DNA of 64,000 nucleotides from Bacillus gobiensis (GCF_001278705.1 NZ_CP012600.1:3287917-3351916); one strand, 5' to 3'. Shown: positions 25,260 through 34,112, counted from the first letter of the stretch. Numbers and translations are program-made. Notes: a model not told the origin generated them from the sequence alone.

Positions 25260-26375
25260 ATGAAGGATCGATATCAACCTATTTTGGAACCATTTGTATT
25301 ACCAAATAGTACTCAGTTAAAAAACCGAATTGTCATGGCTCCAATGACTCATGGTGCTTCAAATACAGATGGTTCCATTTCAGATATGGAAATAAAATAC
25401 TATGCACGTCGTGCAAATGGAGTAAGCATGGTCATAACGGCTGGCACATCGGTAATGCCTAATGGTGGATTGGCAGGATCAGCCGCAGTTGATAGTGACG
25501 ACATGATCCCTGGTTTAAACAGACTCGCTTCTACCATTAAGGATCATGGTGCAAAAGCTGTTCTACAGATTTTCCATGGGGGGCGAAAATCACTTCCGTT
25601 AAATGGAGACGTTGTGAGTGTTAGTGCTATCCCCGAAGACAAAGAGGAAGATATTTTACAGCATATATTGACTGATACAGAGATTGTCGAGATTATTCAT
25701 GCATTTGGTGAAGCTACTCGACGTGCAATCGAAGCGGGATTCGATGGAATTGAGATACATGGTGCGAATGGATGTCTCATTCAGCAGTTCTTTTCACCTT
25801 ATACCAACAGACGTAGTGATCGTTGGGGAGGAACCATTGAGAAACGCATGACTTTTCCTTTAGAGCTAATAGACGAGGTGAAGCGGGCCATTCGCCAACA
25901 TGCGAAAGAACCGTTTATTGTTGGTTATCGTGTCTCTCCTGAAGAGCCAGAAACACCAGGAATTACGATGGCAGATACTCTTGTATTTGTAGAAGCTATC
26001 GCATCTAAAGGACTTGATTATCTACATATTTCCTTGAATGACTTTTGGTCTGTTCCACGACGCGGTATCGATGATTCCCGCACCCGATTAGAGATCATTC
26101 AAGAACGTGTGGGCAGTCAGGTTCCTGTCATTGGAGTTGGAAACATTCGTACTCCTCTGGATACCATTAAAGCCTTGCAAACAGGTATTCCGCTCATCGC
26201 ATTAGGACGTGAAATCATAATGGAACCAGACTGGATTAAGATGATCGTCCAAGGACGTGAGGGAGAAATTAAAACAACTCTATCCGAAAAGGATCAGGAT
26301 AAATTAGTTATTCCTGATTCATTGTGGAAATTTATTCTAGATGTCCCAGGTTGGTTTCCAGTCGAAACTGAGTAA
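25260..26375 (+). CDS. Old Yellow Enzyme-family NAD(P)H-dependent flavin oxidoreductase (YqiG-like)
   Basis: The 371-aa protein is an FMN-dependent OYE-type ene-reductase. It has the N-terminal KNRIVMAPMTH segment, the active-site pattern HGANGCLIQQFFSP followed by NRRSDRWGG, and C-terminal FMN phosphate-binding sequence near IALGREIIMEP. It would reduce activated C=C bonds or quinones in the cytoplasm. AAAAGGAG precedes the ATG. It is monocistronic, with its own promoter and an attenuator-like leader, which suggests induction by electrophiles. Confidence 0.9.
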   Translation: MKDRYQPILEPFVLPNSTQLKNRIVMAPMTHGASNTDGSISDMEIKYYARRANGVSMVITAGTSVMPNGGLAGSAAVDSDDMIPGLNRLASTIKDHGAKAVLQIFHGGRKSLPLNGDVVSVSAIPEDKEEDILQHILTDTEIVEIIHAFGEATRRAIEAGFDGIEIHGANGCLIQQFFSPYTNRRSDRWGGTIEKRMTFPLELIDEVKRAIRQHAKEPFIVGYRVSPEEPETPGITMADTLVFVEAIASKGLDYLHISLNDFWSVPRRGIDDSRTRLEIIQERVGSQVPVIGVGNIRTPLDTIKALQTGIPLIALGREIIMEPDWIKMIVQGREGEIKTTLSEKDQDKLVIPDSLWKFILDVPGWFPVETE

Positions 26376-26393
26376 TAAACATTTAAGTACAAG

Positions 26394-26528
26394 TTTGCTT
26401 TGACCTTTGAATTATACGACGATGGGTTTTTTCGAGAGGTTGAGGGAGTTGTCAGTCATGTGAAGGATATAATGGGAGATACAAATTTAATTAGATTTAA
26501 CGGTATTGTAGATGTAAAGAGTAAATAA
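26394..26528 (+). pseudogene. YolD-like protein, C-terminal remnant
   Basis: Forty-four codons without a start encode LYDDGFFREVEGVVSHV and end FNGIVDVKSK. This is the conserved C-terminal core of YolD-like proteins, which usually accompany UvrX/DinB-type Y-family polymerases. The N-terminal half is missing and no polymerase gene is nearby. Confidence 0.65.
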
Positions 26529-26574
26529 AAAAGCCCATGATTGGCTTTAGTTAACTTGCGAATCTAACACAAAT

Positions 26575-26622
26575 GCATTGTGTTAATTCACAAGATTAGC
26601 CCTCCCGGGTGGAAGGGCTAAT
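26575..26622. repeat. 48-bp dispersed repeat, copy 1
   Basis: It is nearly identical to 28476-28523. It contains GTGTTAATTCACAAGATTAG and ends in a TAGCCCT...AGGGCTA stem. The two copies differ mainly in the hairpin loop. Confidence 0.75.
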
Positions 26623-26625
26623 ACA

Positions 26626-26670
26626 GTTTACAATAAAAAGACGTCATAACGACGTCTTTTTATTGTAAAC
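26626..26670. terminator. Perfect 20-bp inverted repeat
   Basis: Arms 26626-26645 and 26651-26670 pair perfectly over 20 bp around the 5-nt loop ATAAC, with an internal T5 run in the right arm. It may be a terminator or a small-element relic. Confidence 0.7.
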
Positions 26671-26697
26671 AGATATTAATAAAATCCTTTCCTAATG

Positions 26698-27035
26698 GCG
26701 TATATGGAAGGAGAGTTGATGGATCAGGTAGTTGGGCTTAATGAGTTAAAGTAGCATGTGTAGGACTGAGGACGCCAGACGGTCAGGTATGGATAGAGCT
26801 AATCAAATTTTATACGCCGTCAGATGAAAAAGATATTCAGCAACCTTTTGCAAATACCCTGGGTATCCGGCATATTGCATTTGCTGTTGAAGATATTGAA
26901 GCCTTTGTTGCCAAATTGAAAAAGAAATGTATGGAAATCTTTAGTGAGATACAAAACTATGAAGAAAGATATAAGTTATGCTACTGTCGTGGGCTAGAGG
27001 GAATTATTTTAGAGTTGGCGGAGCAAATCAAATAA
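26698..27035 (+). pseudogene. VOC/glyoxalase-family protein, truncated and frameshifted
   Basis: MEGELMDQVVGLNELK is followed by a stop. After a frameshift near 26752 the frame continues VACVGLRTPDGQVWIELIKF, then LGIRHIAFAVEDIEAFVAKL and GIILELAEQ to a TAA. This is the core and C-terminus of a VOC-family protein, with the metal-site segments ELIKF, RHIAF and LELAE visible. The N-terminal strand is absent. Confidence 0.75.
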
Positions 27036-27386
27036 ATTAAGGGTAATTAATAGTTATCGGGCCAATAATTGATGGATTTTGACATACCGCCAGTGAAATA
27101 TGTAATCACGTCGATAAAGTTGTTCTGCAAGCGAATATTAAATAGAACAAAAAAGAGTATAAAGAAATGATTTTATACTGCAAAACATGATGCAATATTA
27201 GCAATAATTTTTTCTTTGATTGTTGTCGCTTTAACTTTTATTGGATAAATCCTATTTAATCTTTATTGGACTAACGGGTGTGATACTTCAAGATGGCATC
27301 GACTTTTCTTTATTGTCCTAACGAAGCAGGTTAGTACAATAAGAGTAGTTTAAATGCGGTATAATTTTTGAAAGGGGAGATGAATT

Positions 27387-27686
27387 ATGCTTAGGGTAAT
27401 CTTAGAATTATTTCGCATCGTAGCTATCATTTTTATTCTTGGCAGTTTAATGGGAGCTTTAGTTAATTTAATCTATGCGAGTATGGAAATAAACGTAGAT
27501 AATCCAACTGGTGGATGGTTTGTTGGTGTAGCAATCTTACTTTTACTATTTGTATTATATAGAAATCGCCTTCAATTTTCAGGATTTTATAAAAGTAAAG
27601 GAAAAGAAAAACTCTCAAATAAAATAAGTATTTTCTTAATTTGTTTTTCAATGCTATTGATAACGATTGCTCCCTTATTTCGCTAA
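27387..27686 (+). CDS. 99-aa membrane protein of unknown function
   Basis: It has three hydrophobic helices (RIVAIIFILGSLMGALVNLI, GWFVGVAILLLLFVLY, ISIFLICFSMLLITIAPLF) with a basic loop between the last two. A good GAAAGGGGAG ribosome site precedes the ATG, a TATAAT-like element lies at about 27360, and a terminator follows, so it looks like a real, independently expressed gene. It is not recognised as any characterised family. Confidence 0.6.
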   Translation: MLRVILELFRIVAIIFILGSLMGALVNLIYASMEINVDNPTGGWFVGVAILLLLFVLYRNRLQFSGFYKSKGKEKLSNKISIFLICFSMLLITIAPLFR

Positions 27687-27691
27687 CGGGT

Positions 27692-27727
27692 GCTTTACTT
27701 TAATAAAGAGTAAAGCGTTTTTTTATT
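27692..27727 (+). terminator. Terminator of the 99-aa membrane protein gene
   Basis: A GCTTTACT / AGTAAAGC stem is followed by GTTTTTTTA. Confidence 0.85.
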
Positions 27728-27730
27728 CAG

Positions 27731-27913
27731 GTTAGTTCAACTGGAGACAAAGACCCTTGTTACACCGAAGAAAGATACTTGAAAATAGTAGAAAACTCAA
27801 ATATCACTCCGAAGTTAATTCCGAATGTTAATCATAGTTTAGAATATGACGAAAACGCTGTGGAATCTATTGGAGTATTGAGAAATGTGATAAACGACAT
27901 AGAACAATTTTAA
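27731..27913 (+). pseudogene. Alpha/beta hydrolase, C-terminal remnant
   Basis: About 60 codons without a start encode STGDKDPCYTEERYLKIV and later PNVNHSLEYDENAVESIGVL to a TAA. These fit the acid (TGDKDP) and catalytic His (NHSLE) regions of a small alpha/beta hydrolase. The nucleophile half is gone. Confidence 0.65.
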
Positions 27914-27919
27914 TGAAAA

Positions 27920-27946
27920 ACGCTTGGATAAAATATATCCAAGCGT
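27920..27946 (-). terminator. Minus-strand hairpin terminator
   Basis: ACGCTTGGATA and TATCCAAGCGT pair perfectly (11 bp, 5-nt loop), followed on the minus strand by TTTTTCATT. Confidence 0.7.
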
Positions 27947-28076
27947 ATGCAACGGCTTTTCGGGACATCGATCTGTAAAGATTGATTATAATCCCCCTTG
28001 GGGAACCATCCTCCCTTCGAAAGTCAAAAGGAGCTCCTAATACTCGGAAACGTTTCATCATGATTGCTTGGTGTGA

Positions 28077-28139
28077 TTACGGCCAATTGTTTAACAACAC
28101 AACGCCCAGTGTAACGATAATCATTTTAAACTTTTTCAT
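28077..28139 (-). pseudogene. 20-codon signal-peptide stub
   Basis: MKKFKMIIVTLGVVLLNNWP follows a strong AGGAGG site, then stops. The first residues match the signal peptide of the frameshifted secreted protein at 36457-36866 (MKKFKMIVTALIVALL), so this is probably the 5' end of a deleted paralogue. A very short secreted peptide cannot be ruled out. Confidence 0.45.
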
Positions 28140-28475
28140 GCTCATTCCTCCTAATCAATAAAATGTCGTACATCAAAATTGAGTTATTTTCTTGTACTTT
28201 AATACCACCATCCAAACGATAAACATTCTCTCCCCAACTTAATCAACAAATATTCTGTCTTTGAAGCTCAATAATTGATTTAATTCAAAAAAATCCCCCT
28301 TCTCAATTGTTATAATGTTGTAAAAATTGAGCCCAAGTTCGCCAATTGAAGCATATCCATGTGTTTTTGCCCTTAATTTCATTCTAATATGTGCACCTTT
28401 GCTCTTACATACATCGGTGAAAGAGTTTGCTCCCATTTACTTTAGCAATGAAAGGGTTTACTTTGATGATGAAAG

Positions 28476-28523
28476 GCATTGTGTTGATTCACAAGATTAG
28501 CCCTTCCAACTGGAAGGGCTAAT
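28476..28523. repeat. 48-bp dispersed repeat, copy 2
   Basis: Partner of 26575-26622, in the same orientation 1.9 kb away. The stem arms TAGCCCTTCC/GGAAGGGCTA are better matched here than in copy 1. Confidence 0.75.
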
Positions 28524-28746
28524 TTTATGCTTTCTATCTCCATGTATCATAAGAAGTAACATTGAAATGGTTAAACATAGATATGGCAAGTACAGAAAGG
28601 ACCATCAATGATTAATCTTTGATTTATGTACAATTAATTTTTGTAAAATATCAGCCAGTCGAAACTTGGAGCTTTGGCTTTAATATGGGAGGGTCTATTC
28701 TTGTGGTTCATGTAGCTAAAACCTTAGACAAACCCATATTTTACGG

Positions 28747-28803
28747 CACAAGAAAAGAATCCATTTTGAAAAAAGATTGATCAAAATGGATTCTTTTCTT
28801 GTG
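28747..28803. repeat. Perfect 22-bp inverted repeat
   Basis: Arms 28747-28768 and 28782-28803 are exact reverse complements around a 13-nt loop. The arms contain AAGAAAAGAATCCATTTT. It is far stronger than an ordinary terminator, and no gene lies directly before it on either strand. Confidence 0.8.
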
Positions 28804-29112
28804 AATTAGTATACATTTTTTATAAAAAAGTTTGATCAAAAGTTTTCAAAAATATTGCTACGAGAATATTTTCTTTAAAATTACCATTTAAAAACGGTTA
28901 AACTTTTTAATAAACGGTACGACATTATTGAAAACGTCGCAACTTTTTATAAATATCGTGACTTTATTTTAAATCCACACATCGCCGATATTGCAAGCAT
29001 TGTCAACATGTATCATAAGAAGAAATATGGAGAGTAACATTTCTCGCGAGATATAAGCGAAATTTAGTATTTTAGTCATTCACTAATTATTCGTTATTTC
29101 ATACGCGCTATA

Positions 29113-29249
29113 AAGAGGCTAGGGACTTTTCATTAGGCTGTACAAAACGCAGATCGTAAATTGAATGATGTCGCCTTTTGGGTAATTAACCGAACATAAG
29201 GGGCCTTGACTTTCGTATGATCAAGGGTAAAACTTTCAACTTTTGCCAT
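29113..29249 (-). pseudogene. luxS: luxS 5' remnant (S-ribosylhomocysteine lyase)
   Basis: With a good GAGGAG site, the frame opens [20 protein letters not shown], the signature N-terminus of LuxS. It then shifts by one base after RLITQK: the expected GDIIQF...RFVQPN is still readable in the next frame (GDIIQF and CVLYSL-type out-of-frame text). The zinc-site and catalytic remainder is absent. The frame stops at 29133. LuxS recycles S-adenosylhomocysteine and makes AI-2; this copy is dead. It sits directly downstream of the riboswitch-controlled metNIQ genes. Confidence 0.8.
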
Positions 29250-29280
29250 AATTCAGATCTCCTCACATGCGCTTTTTTCA

Positions 29281-30120
29281 TTACTTAAATGCAGGGACAT
29301 ATACACCGTTATATGTCTTTTTAATGGTGTTTGCGACCGATTGTGTCTGATAAGCTTTGACCACTTTCTTATACGTGCTGTTGTTCTTGTCTGCAGTACT
29401 TGAAACAATGACATTGATCCACGGTTTGTTATTCGGGTCATTGAGATCCGGTTGAATATGATAAATCGAATCTTTTATCGGATCCATTTTATTATCGATG
29501 ATAAAGTTGCTATTTGTGATCCCTGCAGCAAAGTCTGGAAGCAGACTAGGGATCTTAGCAGGGTCAACTTCGACAATATTCAAGTGCAGTTTATTTTCTG
29601 TAATATCTTTCACAGCTGGTGAGTACCCTTTGCTTGGATCAAGTTTGATCAAGCCCGCACTTTCCAAAACTTTGAGTGCTCTTCCAGCATTCGTGACGTT
29701 GTTCGGGATAGCAATTTTATCCCCTTCTTTAACCTGTTTGATACTCTTAAGATGATGCGAATAGACGTTTAAAGGAACAATATAGGATTGGCCGATGACG
29801 GTAAATTTATACCCTTTTTGCTTTTCTTCCTGATTCAAGAATGCATTGTGCTGGAAAGCCGTTAAATCCAGCTCTTTATTATCTAGAGATTGATTGGCAA
29901 TGATTCCATCTGTAAATTTCACAAGGCTTACTTTGATGTTATCTTTTGCTAAATTTTTATTGACCTGTTTCCAGATCGGATCATCACTGTTGCCGACAAC
30001 CCCAACTTTTACTTCCTTTACTTTGTCCGAGCTGCCGTTTGAAGACGAACCGCAGGCAGCAAGAACCAGTATAAAACTAAATATGAGAACTAAACTGCTG
30101 ATTTTTGTGATTTTATTCAT
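29281..30120 (-). CDS. metQ: MetQ methionine-binding lipoprotein, second system
   Basis: This 279-aa NlpA-family lipoprotein has lipobox VLAAC (Cys23) followed by a Ser/Gly/Asn linker. Domain segments VGVVGNSDDPIWKQV, LTAFQHNAFLNQE and AIPNNVTNAGRALKVL fit MetQ. It is the last transporter gene of the S-box-controlled unit, 12 bp after metI. It differs strongly in sequence from the MetQ at 9607, so this is an old paralogue rather than a recent duplication. Confidence 0.9.
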   Translation of the reverse strand: MNKITKISSLVLIFSFILVLAACGSSSNGSSDKVKEVKVGVVGNSDDPIWKQVNKNLAKDNIKVSLVKFTDGIIANQSLDNKELDLTAFQHNAFLNQEEKQKGYKFTVIGQSYIVPLNVYSHHLKSIKQVKEGDKIAIPNNVTNAGRALKVLESAGLIKLDPSKGYSPAVKDITENKLHLNIVEVDPAKIPSLLPDFAAGITNSNFIIDNKMDPIKDSIYHIQPDLNDPNNKPWINVIVSSTADKNNSTYKKVVKAYQTQSVANTIKKTYNGVYVPAFK

Positions 30121-30132
30121 GATGAATTCCTC

Positions 30133-30813
30133 CTAATGCGTGGTTTTTTTGGTAATCAATGTGCCTATTATTTGAACGATACTGACAAAAATTAAGAGAA
30201 CAATAATCGATAGATAGGTAGCATCTAATTGATTTTGCTGATAGCCGTAACGAATCGCGAAATCGCCGATCCCTCCGCCTCCGACAACGCCGACAATCGC
30301 CGTGAGTCCGATCAGACTGATGACAGTTATCGTTGTTACTCGCGCGATGGAAGAGATACCTTCTTTTAAATAGACGGAAACAATAATTTGAAAAGGCGAT
30401 AACCCCATGGCAATCCCTGATTCAACCAGTCCTTCATCCACTTCACTTAAAGCGGACTCGATCTGTCTGGAGAAAAAGGGCGTAATGCCAACAATAAGCG
30501 GGAATATGGTGCCCTGTACACCGACAGCTGTCCCGGAAATCAATCGGGTAATCGGGATTAATGCTGCAATGAGAATAATGAATGGAATCGAACGGAACAG
30601 GTTGATCAACTTATCAAAAATATTAAAAATAAAGGTATTCTCTAAAATCCCATCTTTTTTTGTGGATACCAGAATGATCCCTATCACTAGGCTAAGCAGA
30701 AAAGAGATAAGTCCTGACTCAAATACCATTTTCAGCGTTTGAATAATTGAAAGATAAAATTCATCCATCACTTGAGAAACATTAGGAAGCAAGAATTGTA
30801 TCAAGTTACCCAT
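30133..30813 (-). CDS. metI: MetI methionine permease, second system
   Basis: The 226-aa permease has about five membrane helices and the MetI cytoplasmic loop (VESGIAMGLSPFQIIVSVYL) and GVVGGGGIGDFAIRYGYQ near the C-terminus. It overlaps metN by eight bases. Confidence 0.9.
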   Translation of the reverse strand: MGNLIQFLLPNVSQVMDEFYLSIIQTLKMVFESGLISFLLSLVIGIILVSTKKDGILENTFIFNIFDKLINLFRSIPFIILIAALIPITRLISGTAVGVQGTIFPLIVGITPFFSRQIESALSEVDEGLVESGIAMGLSPFQIIVSVYLKEGISSIARVTTITVISLIGLTAIVGVVGGGGIGDFAIRYGYQQNQLDATYLSIIVLLIFVSIVQIIGTLITKKTTH

Positions 30814-31858
30814 GGTTTTTTAGCACCTCAATCGCAAAATGCCTTTTTTTCAGATACTGCAGCGCATGATCAATATCCGGCTTCTGACCGCTTAAAATAA
30901 CAATTAATCCCCCAAGTGGATTATCGCTTAAGATTTGAATATCCCCAAAGACAATATTTGCATCAACGTTATACGCCCTTGATATATAAGAAATGAGCGG
31001 CTCGGAAACACTGTTTGAGGTATAGCTCATTTTAAGCAGCAATTGTCCCGGCTGCAGCTGCACCACAGGAGATTTTGTTTTAATTAAGTTTTCCACACTG
31101 CCTAACGTTGACGTCGTTTCAATGAATGACTGCGTCAGCTCCTGCTGCGGATTTGAAAAAACTGAGTAAACATCACCTTCCTCAAGGATCTCCCCTTTAT
31201 CGAGCACCGCGACCTTTTGGCATATTTCTCTGACAACGGACATTTCGTGGGTAATCACCACAATCGTTAATCCCAATTCCTTATTTAATTTCTTCAATAA
31301 ATAAAGGATCGACTTCGTTGTCTTGGGATCCAAGGCACTTGTTGCCTCATCACACAAAAGGATCTTCGGCCGGTTAACCAGTGCCCTAGCGATCGCCACG
31401 CGCTGCTTCTGACCGCCGGACAACTGAGAAGGATAGGCATTTCTTTTGTCCGGCAGCGCAACCAGCTGCAGCAATTCCGTAATTCGCTCATTAATCTCTT
31501 TCTTAGTTAAGCCGCTATGTTTCAAAGGAAGAGCAATATTATCAAAAACCGTTCGGGAAGGCATGAGATTGAATTGCTGAAAAATCATACCAATCTTTCT
31601 TCGGACTGCCCTTAGTTCTTTTGCTTTTAAACCAACGATATTGCGGCCTTCACAGAAAACATTGCCTTCCGTTGGTTTTTCAATCCCATTAAAACATCTG
31701 ACCAGCGTCGATTTTCCAGCACCGCTATAGCCAATGATGCCAAATATATCCCCCTTTTCAATTGAGAGATTAACGCCTTTTAATACGGGATGTTCTTTCT
31801 TACCATCCGTGAAAACTTTAACCACATGCTCCATACGAATAATCTCTGACGCTGACAT
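30806..31858 (-). CDS. metN: MetN methionine transporter ATPase, second system
   Basis: The 350-aa ABC ATPase has Walker A GYSGAGKST, signature LSGGQKQR, Walker B ILLCDEATSALDP and a C-terminal NIL domain (about 270-345). It is the first gene after the SAM-I riboswitch; a GAAAGGGGG site precedes its ATG. The operon metN-metI-metQ is thus expected to be on when SAM is scarce. Confidence 0.93.
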   Translation of the reverse strand: MSASEIIRMEHVVKVFTDGKKEHPVLKGVNLSIEKGDIFGIIGYSGAGKSTLVRCFNGIEKPTEGNVFCEGRNIVGLKAKELRAVRRKIGMIFQQFNLMPSRTVFDNIALPLKHSGLTKKEINERITELLQLVALPDKRNAYPSQLSGGQKQRVAIARALVNRPKILLCDEATSALDPKTTKSILYLLKKLNKELGLTIVVITHEMSVVREICQKVAVLDKGEILEEGDVYSVFSNPQQELTQSFIETTSTLGSVENLIKTKSPVVQLQPGQLLLKMSYTSNSVSEPLISYISRAYNVDANIVFGDIQILSDNPLGGLIVILSGQKPDIDHALQYLKKRHFAIEVLKNHG

Positions 31859-31925
31859 TAGTACAGGCCCCCTTTCAATTATTTTCTATCAAAAAGTCTC
31901 AAAGATAAGAAGTCTTGTTTGTGGT

Positions 31926-32032
31926 TCTCCCCATCTTTTGAACACAACCATGTGTTCCTGGAATGAGCAACATAGTGATTCTGCTGGTTTCCCGAGTTTC
32001 ATTGGGCCAGTCCCTCCGCCGCTCTGGATAAG
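31926..32032 (-). promoter_or_regulatory. SAM-I (S-box) riboswitch aptamer upstream of metNIQ
   Basis: The minus strand reads CTTATCCAGAG, then GGAGGGACTGGCCCAATGAA with the canonical ACTGGCCC and ATGAAAC core, then a GGGAAACC variant of the usual GGCAACC turn, TGCTCATTCC and an ACACA/TGTGT P4 stem. P1 closes by CTTATC with GATGGG using G-U pairs. A clean terminator/antiterminator was not seen between the aptamer and metN; the downstream text is T-rich but poorly paired. SAM binding is expected to lower expression. Confidence 0.88.
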
Positions 32033-32066
32033 TAAAAGGATTCATTTTATCTTTTATAAAAGGTTA

Positions 32067-32096
32067 AGGCTCCCACCTCTAAGCGAAGTGGGACTT
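32067..32096. repeat. Hairpin element with CTAAGCGAAG loop
   Basis: TCCCAC...GTGGGA encloses CTCTAAGCGAA. A relative with TATAAGCGAAGCATAG between CCCAC and GTGGG lies at 62636-62665. The form resembles subterminal hairpins of IS200/IS605-group elements, but no transposase is present. Confidence 0.45.
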
Positions 32097-32195
32097 TCCA
32101 ATCAAGTGAGGTCCCCATCTGATTCCCCGATGTTTTAGCTTGCTGAAACGAGTTCACTATTGATGTTTCTTATGAATGTAAAAAAATATCCATAT

Positions 32196-33293
32196 TTATA
32201 TATAGATGGATTTTTCCAGACGTTGAATTGCTTCAAAGACGGAGGTCTCAGTCACTTCAAAAGGAAGCAAATGAATCGTTTTGTCCGGACTCACAGAATA
32301 AGCGGCTAGCTTGCGAATATCTTCTTCAGGACGCGCATCAAGGTGTAAATCCCGCAGATTCATAGGCAGCTTTAGGCACTGGTAAAACGGCTGAAGACGA
32401 CGGACTTCCTCCCACTTTTCTTCAAGTGCTAATTGAACCATGATCCCATAGGCCACCTTGACGCCATGCAGGATATGTTTTGTCTCAGGGAAAACGGTCA
32501 GTGCATCATGGATCGAATGCGCTGCAGTTGCCCGTCCGTATTCGTCGCCGAACCCGCCGACAAGGCCGCCAGCAATTATATTCGTTTCCATCACGAGCTG
32601 CCAGGGCTCGGATAAAACGCCTCGTTTCATATCCTCCACAGCCTGTATTGCATACTTCAACGGAATGTCCCGACAAAGTTTAGCGGACTCTCTTGCATAC
32701 AGAATGGAAAGATGATTCTGATGAACATGGGTGAGCAAACTGTCGGACTCATACCACTTCGCCAGTGTATCAGCAATACCGGCAATAAAATAATCAATGG
32801 GAGAATCCAATATTACCCGAGGCTCTATGAGCACAAGACTGGACTGTTTTGGATAAATCTCATGTCCAATGGATACACCATTATCTTTGTAAATAACGCT
32901 GAGTGCCGACCATGCCGCACAATTGCTCGCCATTGTCGGCAGTATCACCAGCGGACGCCCGCCAGATTTAAAAGCCGCGGCTTTCGCAGTATCGATCACT
33001 TTTCCACCACCAAGCCCGATAACAAGATCAATATCTGATTCCCGGATTTTCTGAATGACACGGTCAATCTCCTGATACGAACATTCGCCTCCGAAGGTCA
33101 TCTCGTGTACATCGAAACCCGCTCCATTTAGATCGGGCAGATAAGGAGCCGTTTTGTGCCAAGATTTTACACCATGAAGAATAAGAACCCGAGCGGCCGA
33201 CAGCACCTTGAGAAATTCCGGCAGATAATTATAGGCGCCTTCTTCAGAGATATACTGCTGAGGCCCGACTCTGGATACCAAATGAAAAGACAT
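32196..33293 (-). CDS. Iron-containing alcohol dehydrogenase, GldA/HcxA-like
   Basis: The 365-aa protein is a group III metal-dependent dehydrogenase of the glycerol dehydrogenase / hydroxycarboxylate dehydrogenase (HcxA, formerly YbdH) kind. It has the NAD site GLGGGKVIDTAKA and metal ligands in IAGIADTLAKWYES (Asp), AAHSIHDALT (His) and ILHGVKVAYG (His). E. coli hcxA lies next to a methionine aminotransferase gene (ybdL), as here. Reduction of a 2-oxo acid such as 2-oxo-4-methylthiobutyrate is a reasonable inference. It is the last gene of a leftward three-gene unit. Confidence 0.8.
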   Translation of the reverse strand: MSFHLVSRVGPQQYISEEGAYNYLPEFLKVLSAARVLILHGVKSWHKTAPYLPDLNGAGFDVHEMTFGGECSYQEIDRVIQKIRESDIDLVIGLGGGKVIDTAKAAAFKSGGRPLVILPTMASNCAAWSALSVIYKDNGVSIGHEIYPKQSSLVLIEPRVILDSPIDYFIAGIADTLAKWYESDSLLTHVHQNHLSILYARESAKLCRDIPLKYAIQAVEDMKRGVLSEPWQLVMETNIIAGGLVGGFGDEYGRATAAHSIHDALTVFPETKHILHGVKVAYGIMVQLALEEKWEEVRRLQPFYQCLKLPMNLRDLHLDARPEEDIRKLAAYSVSPDKTIHLLPFEVTETSVFEAIQRLEKSIYI

Positions 33294-33341
33294 CGTGCTG
33301 AACTCCTTTACCGATAGAATAAATTGCCGTCAACTCTGCTG

Positions 33342-34112
33342 TTAATTCATCGTCATACCGCCTGTCACATTAATCGCCTGACCTGTCATATAGGAAGACA
33401 GGGGGCTAGCCAAAAAGAGAGCGACATTAGCTACATCGGACGGGAGAGCTGTCCTGCCAAGCGGAACTTGCGAACAGTCTTCCTCATATATCTGTTCCGG
33501 CGTCATGTTTCTTAATTTGGCACCGTCAATCCGCTCTCGATGCTTCATACTCGTCTCCACAATGCCAGGACAGATCGCATTGACCAAAATTTGTTTAGGA
33601 GCCAATTCGATGGCCATGACTTTCGTAAATCCCAGTACTGCATGTTTCGATGAACAATAATTTCCCATACAGCGGTAACCGTTTTTTCCGGCTTGCGAGG
33701 CTATGTTGATGATCCTGCCTTCAATACCCCGTTCGATCATCTGACGGGCAACCGCCTGTGTGACTAGGAAAGTTCCTTTGGAGTTGACATCCATGACTCT
33801 GTCCCAGTCTTCTTCTTTAATATCTACGGCATAATCCATCGTCGATATCCCCGCGCTATTAACAAGAATATGAATCGAGCCTAGCAAATCAGTCGCCGTT
33901 TTCACCGCCTGAGCCACATCCGATTGATTGGTGACATCCAGTCTAAGATGAACCAAACGTTCTGATTTCTGATCCACTTTCTGGTCAAAAGCGATATCGG
34001 CCACGGCTACTCCTGCGCCGGCTCCAAGAAACAGATCGGCGATTCCCTTGCCAATGCCGGAACTCCCCCCTATAATTAGTACATTTTTATCTTTTAATTC
34101 AATCGTAATCAT
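33342..34112 (-). CDS. Short-chain dehydrogenase/reductase
   Basis: This 256-aa classical SDR has the NAD(P) motif GGSSGIGKG (first Gly of the usual TG replaced by IGG context), NSAG, catalytic Ser in NIASQAG and YCSSK. Asp at the end of the second strand (VADIAFD) suggests NAD preference. It is encoded between the aminotransferase and the HcxA-like dehydrogenase, with 32 bp and 48 bp gaps, and so probably works in the same pathway; the substrate is unknown. Confidence 0.82.
   Translation of the reverse strand: MITIELKDKNVLIIGGSSGIGKGIADLFLGAGAGVAVADIAFDQKVDQKSERLVHLRLDVTNQSDVAQAVKTATDLLGSIHILVNSAGISTMDYAVDIKEEDWDRVMDVNSKGTFLVTQAVARQMIERGIEGRIINIASQAGKNGYRCMGNYCSSKHAVLGFTKVMAIELAPKQILVNAICPGIVETSMKHRERIDGAKLRNMTPEQIYEEDCSQVPLGRTALPSDVANVALFLASPLSSYMTGQAINVTGGMTMN

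Larger units (their letters stand above)
28140..29112. other. Gene-poor AT-rich stretch with remnants and hairpins
   Basis: No convincing gene. A 65-codon minus-strand frame (28239-28436; GANSFTDVCKSKGAHIRMKL...) lacks a ribosome site and is unassigned. The second copy of the 48-bp repeat is at 28476-28523. A perfect 22-bp inverted repeat lies at 28747-28803. The 16-bp word CATGTATCATAAGAAG occurs at about 28543 and again near 29009. The rest is AT-rich with no recognised signal. Confidence 0.5.

Noticed and set aside
28239..28436. 65-codon minus-strand frame
   Set aside because: No ribosome site upstream of the ATG, no recognised domain, and it lies in a stretch full of remnants.
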